Source: Rhodobacter capsulatus
Lineage (GTDB): Bacteria > Pseudomonadota > Alphaproteobacteria > Rhodobacterales > Rhodobacteraceae
Reading direction: 5' to 3'
Assembly: GCF_005144475.1 (NCBI RefSeq)
Contig: NZ_SWJZ01000008.1
Location: 186,001-250,000 of the forward strand
DNA length: 64,000 bases
This document shows positions 9,178 to 20,231 of the stretch, piece by piece. Each line of letters begins with the position of its first letter. The stretch's first letter is position 1. Below the pieces are notes generated by a model. That model ran no database searches. It was not told the DNA's origin and saw only the letters and a program-made list of their open reading frames with translations. Made by a program: the position numbers and the translations under genes.

Positions 9178-9777
9178 ATGCGACGGCGGCGGCTGCTTTC
9201 GGCGGAAGATCGCGATCTTTGGGAAAAGGTTGCCGCAACGACGCAGGCGATGCATCGTCACGCGCCGATTTCGGCCGGGACAGAGCCTGATCCGGCGCAT
9301 GCCCCCCACCACCCGCCGAAGAAGCCCCGCTTCGAGATGAAAGATTTCCGCATCGGCCAGCAGGCCCCCGATCTGGGCTGGCGACTGGATCTGGCGCCGT
9401 CGATTTCGGACCAGCTGCACCGCCAGCCGATCGTGATGGACCGCAAGACCCACCGCGAGATGAGTCGCGGCAAGCTGGAGCCTGAGGCGCGGATCGACCT
9501 GCACGGCATGACGCTGACCCAGGCGCATCCCGAACTGACGCATTTTCTGCTCTCGGCGCAGGATCGCGGCTGCCGTCTGGCGCTGGTGATCACCGGCAAG
9601 GGCAAGCGCGGCGCGGATGACGGGCCGATTCCGCAACGGCAGGGCGTGCTGCGCCATCAGGTGCCGCAATGGCTGCGCCTGCCGCCGCTCGGCGCGGTGG
9701 TGATGCAGGTGACCGAGGCGCATCTGAAACACGGTGGCTCCGGCGCCTATTACGTCTATCTGCGGCGGATGCGTTAA
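9178..9777 (+). CDS. Smr-domain protein
   Basis: A 199-aa protein with a basic N-terminus (MRRRRLL) and a C-terminal Smr domain at about residues 100-197. It carries the signature DLHGMTLTQA and the later ITGKGKRG and LKHGGSGAYYVYLRR blocks. Smr domains are nuclease-like folds found in MutS2 and in stand-alone proteins acting on DNA or RNA. The stand-alone alphaproteobacterial form is uncharacterised as far as I know. It begins 6 nt after the Tim44-like gene, so they are probably co-transcribed. Its stop overlaps the convergent hydrolase gene by 4 bases. Confidence 0.85.
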   Translation: MRRRRLLSAEDRDLWEKVAATTQAMHRHAPISAGTEPDPAHAPHHPPKKPRFEMKDFRIGQQAPDLGWRLDLAPSISDQLHRQPIVMDRKTHREMSRGKLEPEARIDLHGMTLTQAHPELTHFLLSAQDRGCRLALVITGKGKRGADDGPIPQRQGVLRHQVPQWLRLPPLGAVVMQVTEAHLKHGGSGAYYVYLRRMR

Positions 9778-10877
9778 TTCCCGCCGCCCAGCGCGGTGAT
9801 CGGCGACAGCACGATCCGCGTCGCCTCCTGCACTGTCAGCACCACCCCGGTTGCCAGATTGCCCTTGCCGGTCTGTTCGCCTTCCAGCATCTTCGCCAGC
9901 TGCCCGGTGCGGCCCAGCATGCGGATCAGCGCGGGGTTGTTGGCCACGTTGAAATGGCCGTCCGCCGTCGAAAACGCCCCGGTGTCGATCATCGTCACCT
10001 TCAGATCGGCCACCCGGCTGATATCTTGCAACGTGCCCAGCCGGTCACGTTCCCCCGCGATCTTCGACGACAGCCGCAGCGCCTTGTCCTTGCGCGAGGT
10101 GAAGATGACGAAGGGCTGCGGCAGGGTCCCGATGGTGCGGGCCTGTTCGCGGAACATGTCGACATCGATGTCGGGCGAGATCAGCAGAACCCCGGCCAGA
10201 TGCGAAAACGTCTCTGTTTCGCCAGAAAGCGCGATGTCGCGCAGGGTTTCCATCGTCACCGAAGAGCCCATCGAATGCCCGACAAGCAAAATCCGCTTCG
10301 CCCCGGCCCGTTCCAGCTCGCGCAGGGTCTGGCGCAGGCCGTCGCGGGCGAAAATCGCGGAATCGCGGTCATAGGCATAGCCCAGCACATGCCCGCGCGA
10401 GGGCCAGGCGTAATAGACGAGCGTCCTTGGCAGGTCGAAATCGACACCCATCTGCGCCAGCCGATACAGCCCCTCGGCAAAGGTGTTGTTGAAGCCGTGC
10501 ACGAAGACCACCGCCTCGCCGCCGCTGGCCTTCAGGCTTTGCCGCAGCTCGGCCTGAAACGCCGCCGGATCGGGGTAGTTTTTCGACCCCGCCAGCAGGA
10601 AATCCTTTTGCGGGTCGGTCCTGCGGCCTTCAAGCGGATAGTGCAGCTGGCCGGTGCGGCGGTCGGGCGGCACCGACACGACGAACCGCGCCCGTTGCAG
10701 GGTCTCGCTGCGGGTGATGCCGAATTCCGCCCCGGTTTCGGGATCCAGTCCCCGGGTCGATCCGACGAACACCGGCCGGACATGGGCGCTTGGCTCAGGC
10801 GTATAGGCAAGCTCTCCGCGCGGGGCGCAGCTGACCAGGGCGACGAGGGCGGCAATGACAAGAACACGCATCTGCAT
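9774..10877 (-). CDS. Alpha/beta-hydrolase lipoprotein (DUF900 type)
   Basis: A 367-aa predicted lipoprotein with an N-terminal hydrophobic stretch ending in the lipobox LVSC (Cys at residue 17). The body is an alpha/beta hydrolase of the DUF900 type. The nucleophile elbow GHSMGS is visible near residue 200, in RILLVGHSMG, and FVHGFNNTF (oxyanion region) lies near residue 125. It is probably an esterase or lipase facing the periplasm, with unknown substrate. No Shine-Dalgarno sequence is obvious, and the internal ATG at 10871 is an alternative start. It does not appear linked to hslU, whose stop lies 39 bp upstream. Confidence 0.8.
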   Translation of the reverse strand: MQMRVLVIAALVALVSCAPRGELAYTPEPSAHVRPVFVGSTRGLDPETGAEFGITRSETLQRARFVVSVPPDRRTGQLHYPLEGRRTDPQKDFLLAGSKNYPDPAAFQAELRQSLKASGGEAVVFVHGFNNTFAEGLYRLAQMGVDFDLPRTLVYYAWPSRGHVLGYAYDRDSAIFARDGLRQTLRELERAGAKRILLVGHSMGSSVTMETLRDIALSGETETFSHLAGVLLISPDIDVDMFREQARTIGTLPQPFVIFTSRKDKALRLSSKIAGERDRLGTLQDISRVADLKVTMIDTGAFSTADGHFNVANNPALIRMLGRTGQLAKMLEGEQTGKGNLATGVVLTVQEATRIVLSPITALGGGN

Positions 10878-10916
10878 GTCGGGGAGGATAACACATGCCC
10901 CCCCGATCGCCAGAGG

Positions 10917-12214
<1,298 letters not shown>

Positions 12215-12218
<4 letters not shown>

Positions 12219-12772
12219 TTCGAGATGCTCTCCACGGTCAGGTTGCCGTTGGTGTAAACGCAGATATCGGCGGCAATCGCCATCGCCTTGCGGGCGATCG
12301 CTTCCGCATCAAGGTCGGTGTCCATCAGCGCCCGCGCGGCGGCCAAGGCATAGTTCCCGCCCGAGCCGATCGCCGTCACGTCATGTTCGGGTTCCAGCAC
12401 ATCGCCCGCCCCGGTGATGACGTAAAGATCGGCGCCATCGGTGACGATCAGCATCGCTTCCAGATTGCGCAGGTATTTGTCCATGCGCCAGTCTTTCGCC
12501 AGCTCGACACAGGCGCGGGCCAATTGCCCGGGCGCGGCTTCCAGCTTTTTCTCCAGCCGTTCCAGCAGGGTAAAGGCATCCGCCGTCGATCCGGCAAAGC
12601 CCGCCACAACCTCGCGCCCGCCCGGGGAAAGCCGTCGCACCTTGCGCGCCGTTCCCTTGATCACGGTCTGACCAAGGCTCACCTGCCCATCGCCCGCCAC
12701 CACCACGCGCCCGCCCTTGCGCACGCCGATGATCGTCGTGCCATGCCAGCCGGGAAATTTCTCGTCGGTCAT
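12215..12772 (-). CDS. hslV: HslV, peptidase subunit of the HslUV protease
   Basis: A 185-aa N-terminal nucleophile threonine peptidase of the proteasome-like HslUV complex. The catalytic Thr is expected at residue 12 after removal of a short propeptide ([13 protein letters not shown]). The GDGQVSLG motif and the [14 protein letters not shown] block are present. I took the start at ATG 12772 because GGAGGG lies 4 nt upstream. The in-frame extension to 12820 has no such site. The gene is followed by hslU with a 4-nt overlap. Confidence 0.97.
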
Positions 12773-12791
12773 CTTGCCCTCCGTTTGCGCA

Positions 12792-12820
12792 GATATGTGC
12801 GGGGAGCGCACGGCTTGCAA
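12792..12820 (-). promoter_or_regulatory. Candidate hslV promoter
   Basis: On the minus strand TTGCAA and CATATC are separated by exactly 17 nt, 20-48 bases upstream of the hslV ATG. A CTTGCAAG context and CCCC before the -10 region also resemble heat-shock promoters, but the spacing fits the housekeeping type better. Confidence 0.4.
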
Positions 12821-12841
12821 GATGACGCAATGCGCGCATGC

Positions 12842-12863
12842 AAAAGGGCGCCCGAAGGCGCCC
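12842..12863 (-). terminator. Rho-independent terminator of trxA
   Basis: GGGCGCC / GGCGCCC stem with a UUCG tetraloop on the minus strand, followed by TTTT, about 20 nt after the trxA stop. Confidence 0.8.
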
Positions 12864-12883
12864 CGAAGTCGATGGTGCAGCGA

Positions 12884-13204
12884 TCAGAGCGAGGCTTCGA
12901 TCCAGGCCTGCAGCGCGGCTTTCGGCGCGGCACCGACCTTGTTCGAAACGACCTGACCGTCCTTGAACAGGAACAGCGCCGGAATGCCGCGCACGCCCAG
13001 CGCCGCCGGGCTGTCGGGGTTTTCGTCGACATTGACCTTGACGATCTTCACCTTGCCGGCAAGCTCGGTCGACAGATCTTCCAGCGACGGGCCGATCATC
13101 TTGCAGGGGCCACACCATTCCGCCCAGAAATCGACGACGACGGGCAGGTCGGATTGGCGCACTTCGGCGTCAAAGGTGGCATCGGTGACGGCGACGGTAG
13201 CCAT
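12884..13204 (-). CDS. trxA: Thioredoxin
   Basis: A 106-aa classical thioredoxin, the cytoplasmic disulfide reductant, with the active site WCGPC at residues 30-34, the cis-Pro loop RGIPALFLF and full-length fold. It starts at ATG 13204 with GGAGA upstream. It has its own promoter-like sequence overlapping the end of addA (13232-13260) and its own terminator, so it is probably a single-gene unit despite lying downstream of the addBA run. Confidence 0.97.
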   Translation of the reverse strand: MATVAVTDATFDAEVRQSDLPVVVDFWAEWCGPCKMIGPSLEDLSTELAGKVKIVKVNVDENPDSPAALGVRGIPALFLFKDGQVVSNKVGAAPKAALQAWIEASL

Positions 13205-13231
13205 GGGATTCTCCAGATTGAGGGTTGGGGG

Positions 13232-13260
13232 AAGCTAGGTCTGGCCCGGCCGCGCGTCAA
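13232..13260 (-). promoter_or_regulatory. Candidate trxA promoter
   Basis: Minus-strand TTGACG and TAGCTT with a 17-nt spacer, 28 bases before the trxA ATG. The -35 element overlaps the addA stop codon. Confidence 0.5.
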
Positions 13261-16200
13261 GATGCTGTGGCGGAAAGCAGGGCTTCCTCCAACAGAGTGT
13301 CACCCAACGGCATGACCGCGCCCGTTGCCGTCCAAAGCAGAACGCAGTCGACGGCGCGGCCCGGATAGATCTGCCGCAGCGCGGCGCGATAGGCCGCCAT
13401 CTGCCGCGTCAGCCCCAGCGGCACCTCGGCCGCGGTTTTCGGCACGACGGCATTCGACTTGTAGTCCAGCACCCGGATGCGGTCGGGCCCGATCTGCAGC
13501 CGGTCGATGATCCCGTGCAGCCGCTGCCCGCCCAGTTCCGGCAGCTCGGCGGTCAGCTCCACCTCGGCCAGCGTGTCGGGGCCAAGGAACCCGGCCTGTT
13601 CGACCGCCGTCAGCACCTGCCGCGCCCGGGTCAGAAGCGCGTCGATTTCGTCGGGAAAGGCTCTGTCAGGGCCGAAACCAAGCAGCGACTGCGCCAGATC
13701 CGGCCAGGTTTCCGACGGCGCTTGCGGCAGATGTTCCAACAGCAGGTGCAACTGCCGCCCGCGCAGCATCGCCGCTTCGGTCGAAAGGTCCGCCGTTTCC
13801 CCGGGCAAGGCCTTCGGCCCGCCCAGATCCGAGGCCGACAGCGCCTTGGCCGCTTTCGGCACGGCGGAAACGCGGTCCCGCGCCCAGTCGGGCAGGTCGA
13901 TCCGCGCCACCTCGGCGGCGGCGACCGGCGTGCCATTTTCGGGCCAGTCGCCATGCGCAAACCGCAAGACCGGGCCCAGCGCCTGCAAGGGTTCGGACAG
14001 CGCCGAAACCGTCTCTGTTCCGGCCGCTTTCATCCCCTCGGACACCAGCGCATGCCAGCTTTCGGCGCCCTCCTCCTCGTCGCCCGCGGTGGCGACGATC
14101 AACCATTTCTCCGCCCGCGTCATCGCCACATAAAGCAGCCGCAGCCGTTCGTGTCTTTGCCGCTCCAAAGCCTCGGCCTGCGCCTGCGCCAGCACGGGCG
14201 GCAGCGTCGCCGCGGCGGATTTCCAGAACGGAACGCCCTCGGCCGCCAGCACCTCGCCGCGCTGCGAATTGCGCAGCTTCGCCGTGTCGGGCAGGATCAC
14301 GATCGGCGCCTCGAGCCCCTTCGAGCCATGCACCGTCATCACCCGCAGCGCGGTGCCCGCACTGTCGGATTGTCGCTTGATCTCGATCTCGTCGGCGCCG
14401 AGCCAGACCAGAAAGCCGGTCAGGCTGGGCACTTCGGTCTGTTCATAGGCCAAAGCCTGCGCGATCAGCGCGTCGATCCCCTCCTCGGCCTCGGCGCCCA
14501 GCCGCGCCACCAGCCGCTTGCGGCCCTCGTGCCGGGTCAGAAGCCGCTCGATCAGATCATAGGGGCGCAGGAAATCCGCCCGATCCAGAAGATCGCGCAG
14601 CACGGTCAGCGTGGCCTCGTCGCCCGCCTCGCGCAGCGCCGCCCAAAGATAGCCCTTGCGCGGCTGCGCCAGACGGAAAAGCCGGTCCTCGCTCCAGCCA
14701 AACAGCGGCGATCGCAGCGCCTCGGCCAGGGACAGATCGTCCTCGGGCGTCGCCAGAAAGGCCAGAACAGAGACGATATCCTTGACCGCCAGCTCTCCGC
14801 CAAGCTTGAGCCGATCCGCCCCGGCAACCTCGAGGCCCTGCGCCTTGCAGGCGAGGATGATTTCGTAAAACAGCCCGGACCGGCGTTGCACAAGGATCAG
14901 GAAATCCCCGGCGCTGACCGGCCGCGGACCGTCGCGCCCCGGAAGCTGCACCCCGGCATCCACCATCGCGCGGATCTCGGCGGCAATCGCCCGGGCCAGC
15001 ACGACGGGCGCGGTATCGGCCCCGGGCCGGTCGACGGGATCGTCCCAGGCCTCGGGTTCGGTCTTGTCGGGTTTCGGCACCACGGGCCAAAGATCGACCC
15101 GGCCGGGAAGGTTGTCGTGAAACGCCAGATGTTCCGGGGCACCGCCCAGCGCCAGCGCGGGATCGCCGCGGAAGGTCAGATCGACGAGCCGCAGGATCGC
15201 CAGCGACGAGCGGAAGGAATGCAGCAGCGCCGCATCCTGAAGCGGACGGGAAATCGCCTCGAACTTGGCGGAAAACAGGCTCTTCATCGCCTCGAAATGG
15301 GTGAGGTCGGCGCCCTGAAAGGAATAGATCGACTGCTTGCGATCCCCCACCACAAAGATCGTGCGGCGGCTGTCCCGCGCCCCGTCACCCGAGGTGAATT
15401 CGTCGGCCAGCCGCTCGATCACCCGCCATTGCCCGGGTGACGTGTCCTGCGCCTCATCGACCAGGATGTGATCGATGCCGCCATCCAGCCGGAACAGCAC
15501 CCATTGCGCCACGGAAGGATCGGACAAAAGCGCCCCGGCCCGGTCGATCAGATCGTCGAAATCGAGCCAGCCGCCCTGCGCCTTCTTCAACGCCAAAGCG
15601 CGCAGCAGCACCTGGGCGAACTCATGCAACGCCAGCGTCCGGAAAAGCGTCGCAAGGGCATTTTGCTGCTCTTTCGCCCAACGTACCCGCTCGGCCGTCT
15701 CAAGGAAGTCCTCGGCAAGATCGGGACCGAAGGCCTCGATCGCACCTTTGGTCAGAAGCTTGGAGGAGACACGGCTGCCATCCTTGACGAGACAAAGATC
15801 GGCAAGGCGCGTCAGATCCGTCGGCCCCGGCGCCACGAGATCAAGCTGCGACAGCTGCGCCGCCAGCGTTTTCATCGTCGCCGATTGCGTTTTCAGCAGC
15901 GGAATCGCCTCGGCAATCACCCGATCGGTGCCGGGCAGAAAGACCGCATCGGGCAGGGTATCGAGGCGCAGATCCGGGGGAAGCCCCAGCACCTTGCGCA
16001 GGTCGGCCTCGGTCACCCGACGTGAAAAAGCGTCTCTGTCATGGCTGATTTCCGCGATCATGCCGGTCAGATCGGCGCCGGTGAAGAGCTGCAGGAAGCG
16101 ATCGAACACCGGCCGATCCGCGCCTGAGGCGATCTCTTCCAGAACCTCCTCGCGCATCCGCGCGGCGGTGCGGTCGTCGATTTCGGCAAAACCGTGCGAG

Positions 16201-16622
16201 ACCCCGGCTTCCAGCGGAAACCGCCGCAACAGCGCGCCGCAAAAGGCGTGGATGGTCTGGATCTTCAACCCGCCCGGGGTCTCGATCGCCTGCGCGAAAA
16301 GCCGCCGCGCCCGGGCCAGGCTTTCCGCATCCAAAGGCCCGCAGTCGCCCAAAGCCGCAAGTTGCGCCCGCAGATCGGCATCGGGCAGCATCGCCCAGTC
16401 GCCAAGGCGCTTCAAAAGCCGGTTTTGCATCTCGGCCGCGGCGGCCTTCGTGTAGGTCAGGCACAGAACTTTTTGCGGCTCTGTTCCGGCCAAAAGCAGC
16501 CTTGCGACACGATCGGTCAGCACCTTGGTCTTGCCCGATCCGGCATTGGCGGCCAGCCAGGTCGAGGCCGCGGGATCGGCGGCCTGAACCTGCCGTTCGC
16601 TGGCGGGGTTGCGCGTGGTCAT
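13257..16622 (-). CDS. addA: AddA, helicase-nuclease subunit of the AddAB recombination complex
   Basis: A 1121-aa UvrD/RecB-type helicase with C-terminal nuclease. AddAB processes double-strand breaks for RecA loading, the alphaproteobacterial counterpart of RecBCD. Walker A AGSGKT lies at residues 27-32, the motif II region reads ILVDEAQDTSPGQW, motif VI reads LLYVAMTRAEKW, and the nuclease core GIIDRLQIGPDRIRVLDYKS sits near residue 1050. The start at ATG 16622 has GGAGG 7 nt upstream and overlaps the addB stop, so translation is coupled. The upstream in-frame extension is inside addB and was left out. Confidence 0.94.
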   Translation of the reverse strand: MTTRNPASERQVQAADPAASTWLAANAGSGKTKVLTDRVARLLLAGTEPQKVLCLTYTKAAAAEMQNRLLKRLGDWAMLPDADLRAQLAALGDCGPLDAESLARARRLFAQAIETPGGLKIQTIHAFCGALLRRFPLEAGVSHGFAEIDDRTAARMREEVLEEIASGADRPVFDRFLQLFTGADLTGMIAEISHDRDAFSRRVTEADLRKVLGLPPDLRLDTLPDAVFLPGTDRVIAEAIPLLKTQSATMKTLAAQLSQLDLVAPGPTDLTRLADLCLVKDGSRVSSKLLTKGAIEAFGPDLAEDFLETAERVRWAKEQQNALATLFRTLALHEFAQVLLRALALKKAQGGWLDFDDLIDRAGALLSDPSVAQWVLFRLDGGIDHILVDEAQDTSPGQWRVIERLADEFTSGDGARDSRRTIFVVGDRKQSIYSFQGADLTHFEAMKSLFSAKFEAISRPLQDAALLHSFRSSLAILRLVDLTFRGDPALALGGAPEHLAFHDNLPGRVDLWPVVPKPDKTEPEAWDDPVDRPGADTAPVVLARAIAAEIRAMVDAGVQLPGRDGPRPVSAGDFLILVQRRSGLFYEIILACKAQGLEVAGADRLKLGGELAVKDIVSVLAFLATPEDDLSLAEALRSPLFGWSEDRLFRLAQPRKGYLWAALREAGDEATLTVLRDLLDRADFLRPYDLIERLLTRHEGRKRLVARLGAEAEEGIDALIAQALAYEQTEVPSLTGFLVWLGADEIEIKRQSDSAGTALRVMTVHGSKGLEAPIVILPDTAKLRNSQRGEVLAAEGVPFWKSAAATLPPVLAQAQAEALERQRHERLRLLYVAMTRAEKWLIVATAGDEEEGAESWHALVSEGMKAAGTETVSALSEPLQALGPVLRFAHGDWPENGTPVAAAEVARIDLPDWARDRVSAVPKAAKALSASDLGGPKALPGETADLSTEAAMLRGRQLHLLLEHLPQAPSETWPDLAQSLLGFGPDRAFPDEIDALLTRARQVLTAVEQAGFLGPDTLAEVELTAELPELGGQRLHGIIDRLQIGPDRIRVLDYKSNAVVPKTAAEVPLGLTRQMAAYRAALRQIYPGRAVDCVLLWTATGAVMPLGDTLLEEALLSATAS

Positions 16623-19552
16623 CCGACATCCTCCGGAACCGGCACATCGGTGATATCCCATTCGCCGAAGCGGGACAGGTGGTCATAATCTCCGAGATCG
16701 CGGCTCATCTGCATCGCCCGTCGGGCCGCGAAGCCCTGCGACCGTTCAAGATACCGCGTGATGAGCCCCTGCAACCGGGTCCAGGTCTGTTCGACATCGT
16801 CGCGACCAAGGGCCAGCATGCGACACTCGCCGCTGCCGCCCAGATGCACATAGCTCATCCCCGCAACCTGCCGCGGCCCGATCTGGGCAAAGGCGCCGCG
16901 TTCGATCATCGCCGCTTCCAGCAGAAGCTGCTTGTCGAAATGCCGGACCTCCGCCTCTTTCGGGGGGGGGCCGGATTTGTAATCGTACACAAGCGCGGTG
17001 CCGTCATCGTGCAGATCGATGCGATCCGGCCGCGCCGTCAAGGTGACCCCCGAGACGCCAAGCTCGATCGAGGCCGAGGTCTCGATCACCGCCGGCGTCG
17101 CTTCCGCGCGCCGCTGCGCTTCTTGCGCGACCAGCTGCGGCGCGATCCTGAGCAGACGATGCAGCCAGAGCCGTTGCGTCGAAGGCCAGGGGATCATCTC
17201 CTGCAACACCGTCTCGGCAAGTTCGGAGAGGTGTTTTTGGCTTTGTTCGAGACTTTTTGCCGGATCAAACCCCTTGACGAACGCCTCGACGACACGATGC
17301 AGCGCCTCGCCGCGCAGACGCGGATTCGGACCGGGTTTCAGCGGGTCCAGCGGGCGCAGGCGCAGGATTCGCGCGGCATAGATCGCATAGGGATCGCGGA
17401 TCAGCGTCTTGATCGCGGTCACGGGAAGCTGGCGCGGACGCGCCTCGGCCGGCGGGCGCGGTGCAGGCCGGGGCGCGGGCGCGATGCGCTCGGGCGGCAG
17501 ATCAAGCCGGGACGCCATGTCCAGGAACCGCGCGCCGCGCGCCCGCATCTGCGCCAAAGCCTCGGGGCCGTGCGCCGCGGTCAAGCCCCCCGCAAGGTTG
17601 AGGAGCCTGTTCAACCAGCGCGAGGGCACGGTTTCCGCCTCGCTGTCGCGACGCGCGCGGGTCAGCACGACTTCGGGCGCCGCAATCGCCTGCTGGAAGT
17701 CATGCGCGGAAAGGCCGATCTGCCGTTCGGGCAATAACAGACCCGCATCAAGCCGCATTTTCCGGCTGAGCCAGGGATCGGGCGACGGCGCCTCGGGCCA
17801 GCTTTTTTCATTCAGACCGGCGAGAATGACCACCTCGGCCCCATGCGCCCGCGCCTCGAGCGTGCCAAGGAAAGACACAAGCGGGTGCGCCGCAAGGGTC
17901 GAGCGCACCTGAACGTCTTGCAAAAGCGTGTCGATCAGATCGGCGAAATTCGCAGCACTGAGGCCAAGCCCGGTTTCGTCCTGCGCGGCAAGATCGGAGA
18001 GGGTTCGAAACGCCGCCTGACCGGCCTCGCCCAACCAGAGTTCGCTTGCGGCAACGGTCCCGCCCGGCCCCGCGGCAAAGCCGTCGAGAAGAGCCAAAAG
18101 CGTCTCTAACCAGGCTGAAATCGGATGATCTCCACCGGCGGGGACGGCGTCGATCAAGGCCGCCAGCCAATCGCACCATTGCTGCCGCTCGGGATCATCG
18201 GTTCCGCCCCAAGCGCGCAAGGTCTGGGCATCCGGAAAGGCGGGGCCCTTGCGACGCAACGCGAGTTCGAATTCGCGCGTCAGCCGCAAATGGGCCCCGC
18301 GCAGGGCCGATCCCGTCGCCACCAACGGGTGTTTGAGGATGACAAGCAGGCTTTCCATCGAGATCTTGCGCCCGAGCAGCCGCGCAAGATGCCGGATCAG
18401 ACGGCCGGGCGCGGTCAGCGGCAGCGGTTGACCGGCGGAATCATCGGGAACAATCGACCAGCGGTCCAAGGCGGCCGCGACGCGACGGGTCAGCATGCGA
18501 TCGGGGCTGATCAGAGCCGCCTTTTTCCCCCGGAACACCGCTTCCCGCAGAACCAGCGCGATCGCCAGCGACTCCTGGCGCGGATCGACGGCCTCGATCA
18601 GCGCCATCTGCGCGCAGGCGGCGGGCAGATCCGAAAAGGCTTGCCCTTCCCGCATCCATTGATCGGTGACCGGCGCGGGGCGCAGCGCCAGCGAGACCAG
18701 CGCATTGCGGTCAGGCGCGTCCGGTTGCGTTTCGGTCCAGCGGGCCACCTGCGCCGGCGAAAGCGCCAGCCCGTCCAGCAAGGCACGAAATCGGAATTGC
18801 GGGTGATCTTCGATCGGAACCGGGCCGGAACAGAGACTGTTCCACGCCATCTCGGGCATGTCGAAATCGAAGCCGGGCAGGACCAGAACGCCTTGCGGCA
18901 GAGAGGCGACCGCCTGCATCAAAAGCCGCGTCGCCCCGCGTGACCCGGTGGAGCCCGCAAGGATGATGCGGTCCAGCGGGGGATTTTCGGCCCAGATCCG
19001 CGCCATCGTCTCGACGACACGTCGCTGCCGCCCCTCGGTGTCAAGCTCGGTCTCGAAATAGCGCGACACGATGCGGATGAAAGCCAGGCTTTGGCGCCAA
19101 TGTTCCGCATGCGAGGCCTGAATGTCGAGACGTTCGAGAACGTCGGGATGCACGCCTTCGCTTTGCATCTCGGCCAGCAGGGCCAGCAGGCTGTCGGTCA
19201 GGCTGAAAATGCCGGATCCGGTCTCGAACCCGGGCAGGCCGCGGGCGAGACGGTCCACCAGGCAGGCCAGTTCCAACTTGCGATGCAGCGACGGAACCGG
19301 CGCGGGCAGCCCGGGCAGCGGCAGCCGGGCCAGATCCGAAACCAGCTCGATCCGGGGCAGAAAGCGGGTGCCAAGGCCGTCGAATTCCTCGCGGACACGT
19401 CGGCTCATCCGCCCGGCGTTGAGGATCAGCCGAACGCGGGCCATCGCTTCGGGCGGTTCATCCCGCATCCGATGGACAAGGCCACGCACCAGGTCGCGCG
19501 CAAAATCGACGCCGGGCGGCAGGGCGAAGACATGCGGATCAGCGGGCGGCAT
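16619..19552 (-). CDS. addB: AddB, second subunit of the AddAB helicase-nuclease
   Basis: A 977-aa partner of AddA. The C-terminal PD-(D/E)XK nuclease core is visible as RPDRIDLHDDGTALVYDYKS near residue 830, and the helicase-like body contains VVILAGLNEKSWPEA. The N-terminus (VFALPPGVDFARDLVRG) has no recognisable GKT Walker A. This fits the alphaproteobacterial AddB form, in which AddB is not the motor. I took ATG 19552 as start. It overlaps the end of murU by 14 nt. Upstream in-frame codons lie inside murU. Confidence 0.92.
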   Translation of the reverse strand: MPPADPHVFALPPGVDFARDLVRGLVHRMRDEPPEAMARVRLILNAGRMSRRVREEFDGLGTRFLPRIELVSDLARLPLPGLPAPVPSLHRKLELACLVDRLARGLPGFETGSGIFSLTDSLLALLAEMQSEGVHPDVLERLDIQASHAEHWRQSLAFIRIVSRYFETELDTEGRQRRVVETMARIWAENPPLDRIILAGSTGSRGATRLLMQAVASLPQGVLVLPGFDFDMPEMAWNSLCSGPVPIEDHPQFRFRALLDGLALSPAQVARWTETQPDAPDRNALVSLALRPAPVTDQWMREGQAFSDLPAACAQMALIEAVDPRQESLAIALVLREAVFRGKKAALISPDRMLTRRVAAALDRWSIVPDDSAGQPLPLTAPGRLIRHLARLLGRKISMESLLVILKHPLVATGSALRGAHLRLTREFELALRRKGPAFPDAQTLRAWGGTDDPERQQWCDWLAALIDAVPAGGDHPISAWLETLLALLDGFAAGPGGTVAASELWLGEAGQAAFRTLSDLAAQDETGLGLSAANFADLIDTLLQDVQVRSTLAAHPLVSFLGTLEARAHGAEVVILAGLNEKSWPEAPSPDPWLSRKMRLDAGLLLPERQIGLSAHDFQQAIAAPEVVLTRARRDSEAETVPSRWLNRLLNLAGGLTAAHGPEALAQMRARGARFLDMASRLDLPPERIAPAPRPAPRPPAEARPRQLPVTAIKTLIRDPYAIYAARILRLRPLDPLKPGPNPRLRGEALHRVVEAFVKGFDPAKSLEQSQKHLSELAETVLQEMIPWPSTQRLWLHRLLRIAPQLVAQEAQRRAEATPAVIETSASIELGVSGVTLTARPDRIDLHDDGTALVYDYKSGPPPKEAEVRHFDKQLLLEAAMIERGAFAQIGPRQVAGMSYVHLGGSGECRMLALGRDDVEQTWTRLQGLITRYLERSQGFAARRAMQMSRDLGDYDHLSRFGEWDITDVPVPEDVG

Positions 19553-20231
19553 CTGACAAAAGCCCCTCGGCAAGCGAAATGCACTCGGGGCGGCCGACGT
19601 CACACCAGCCGCCGGGATGCACCATGCCATAGGCGCGCCCCTCGGAGAGGATCCGGTTCCAGAGCAGATTGAGCGAGAAGACCGGATCCGGAATCGTCTC
19701 TATTCCAGCCGGAGTCAGGATTTGCGCCCCGGTATAAACATAGCCCGTGCCGCGGCTGATCCGGCCATCGGGCGCCAGCGCGAAATCCCCGGCACCGGTG
19801 TAGCCCAGCGCGGTTTCGCGCGGGACAAGCGCCAGAAGGGCGGACATCCGATCGCCGTCCCAGGCCTGCGAAAGCGCGCCGAGCACATTCGGCCCGGTCC
19901 AGACCGCATCGGTGTTGAGGGTGAAAACCGGCCCGGGACCAAGAAGCGGCAGCGCCTTGCGCAGCCCGCCGCCGGTTTCCAGCAGAAGATCGGTTTCGTC
20001 GGACAACAACACTTCGGTTCCGGCCAGATGCGCGACGATCTGATCGGCGCGATAATGCACATTGGCGACGACGCGACCGATACCGGCCGTCCGCGCCAGA
20101 TCAAGCGCATGGTCCAGGAGCGGCTTGCCCGCCACCTCGAGCAGCGGTTTCGGCCGGTGCAGGGTCAATTCGCGCATCCGCGTGCCAAGACCGGCCGCGA
20201 AAAGCATCAGCGCATCGGGTGTTGACCGCAT
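19539..20231 (-). CDS. murU: N-acetylmuramate alpha-1-phosphate uridylyltransferase (MurU-type nucleotidyltransferase)
   Basis: A 230-aa sugar-nucleotide pyrophosphorylase fold with the N-terminal signature FAAGLGTRMREL and PKPLLEVAGKPL, and a metal-binding FTLNTDAVW region near residue 105. Next to an AmgK-type kinase, the natural reading is MurU, which makes UDP-MurNAc in the peptidoglycan recycling bypass. Two starts are possible. ATG 20231 overlaps the amgK end and gives a usual N-terminus. ATG 20207 would form TGATG with the amgK stop. Assignment beyond nucleotidyltransferase rests on the neighbour and on family resemblance. Confidence 0.82.
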   Translation of the reverse strand: MRSTPDALMLFAAGLGTRMRELTLHRPKPLLEVAGKPLLDHALDLARTAGIGRVVANVHYRADQIVAHLAGTEVLLSDETDLLLETGGGLRKALPLLGPGPVFTLNTDAVWTGPNVLGALSQAWDGDRMSALLALVPRETALGYTGAGDFALAPDGRISRGTGYVYTGAQILTPAGIETIPDPVFSLNLLWNRILSEGRAYGMVHPGGWCDVGRPECISLAEGLLSDAAR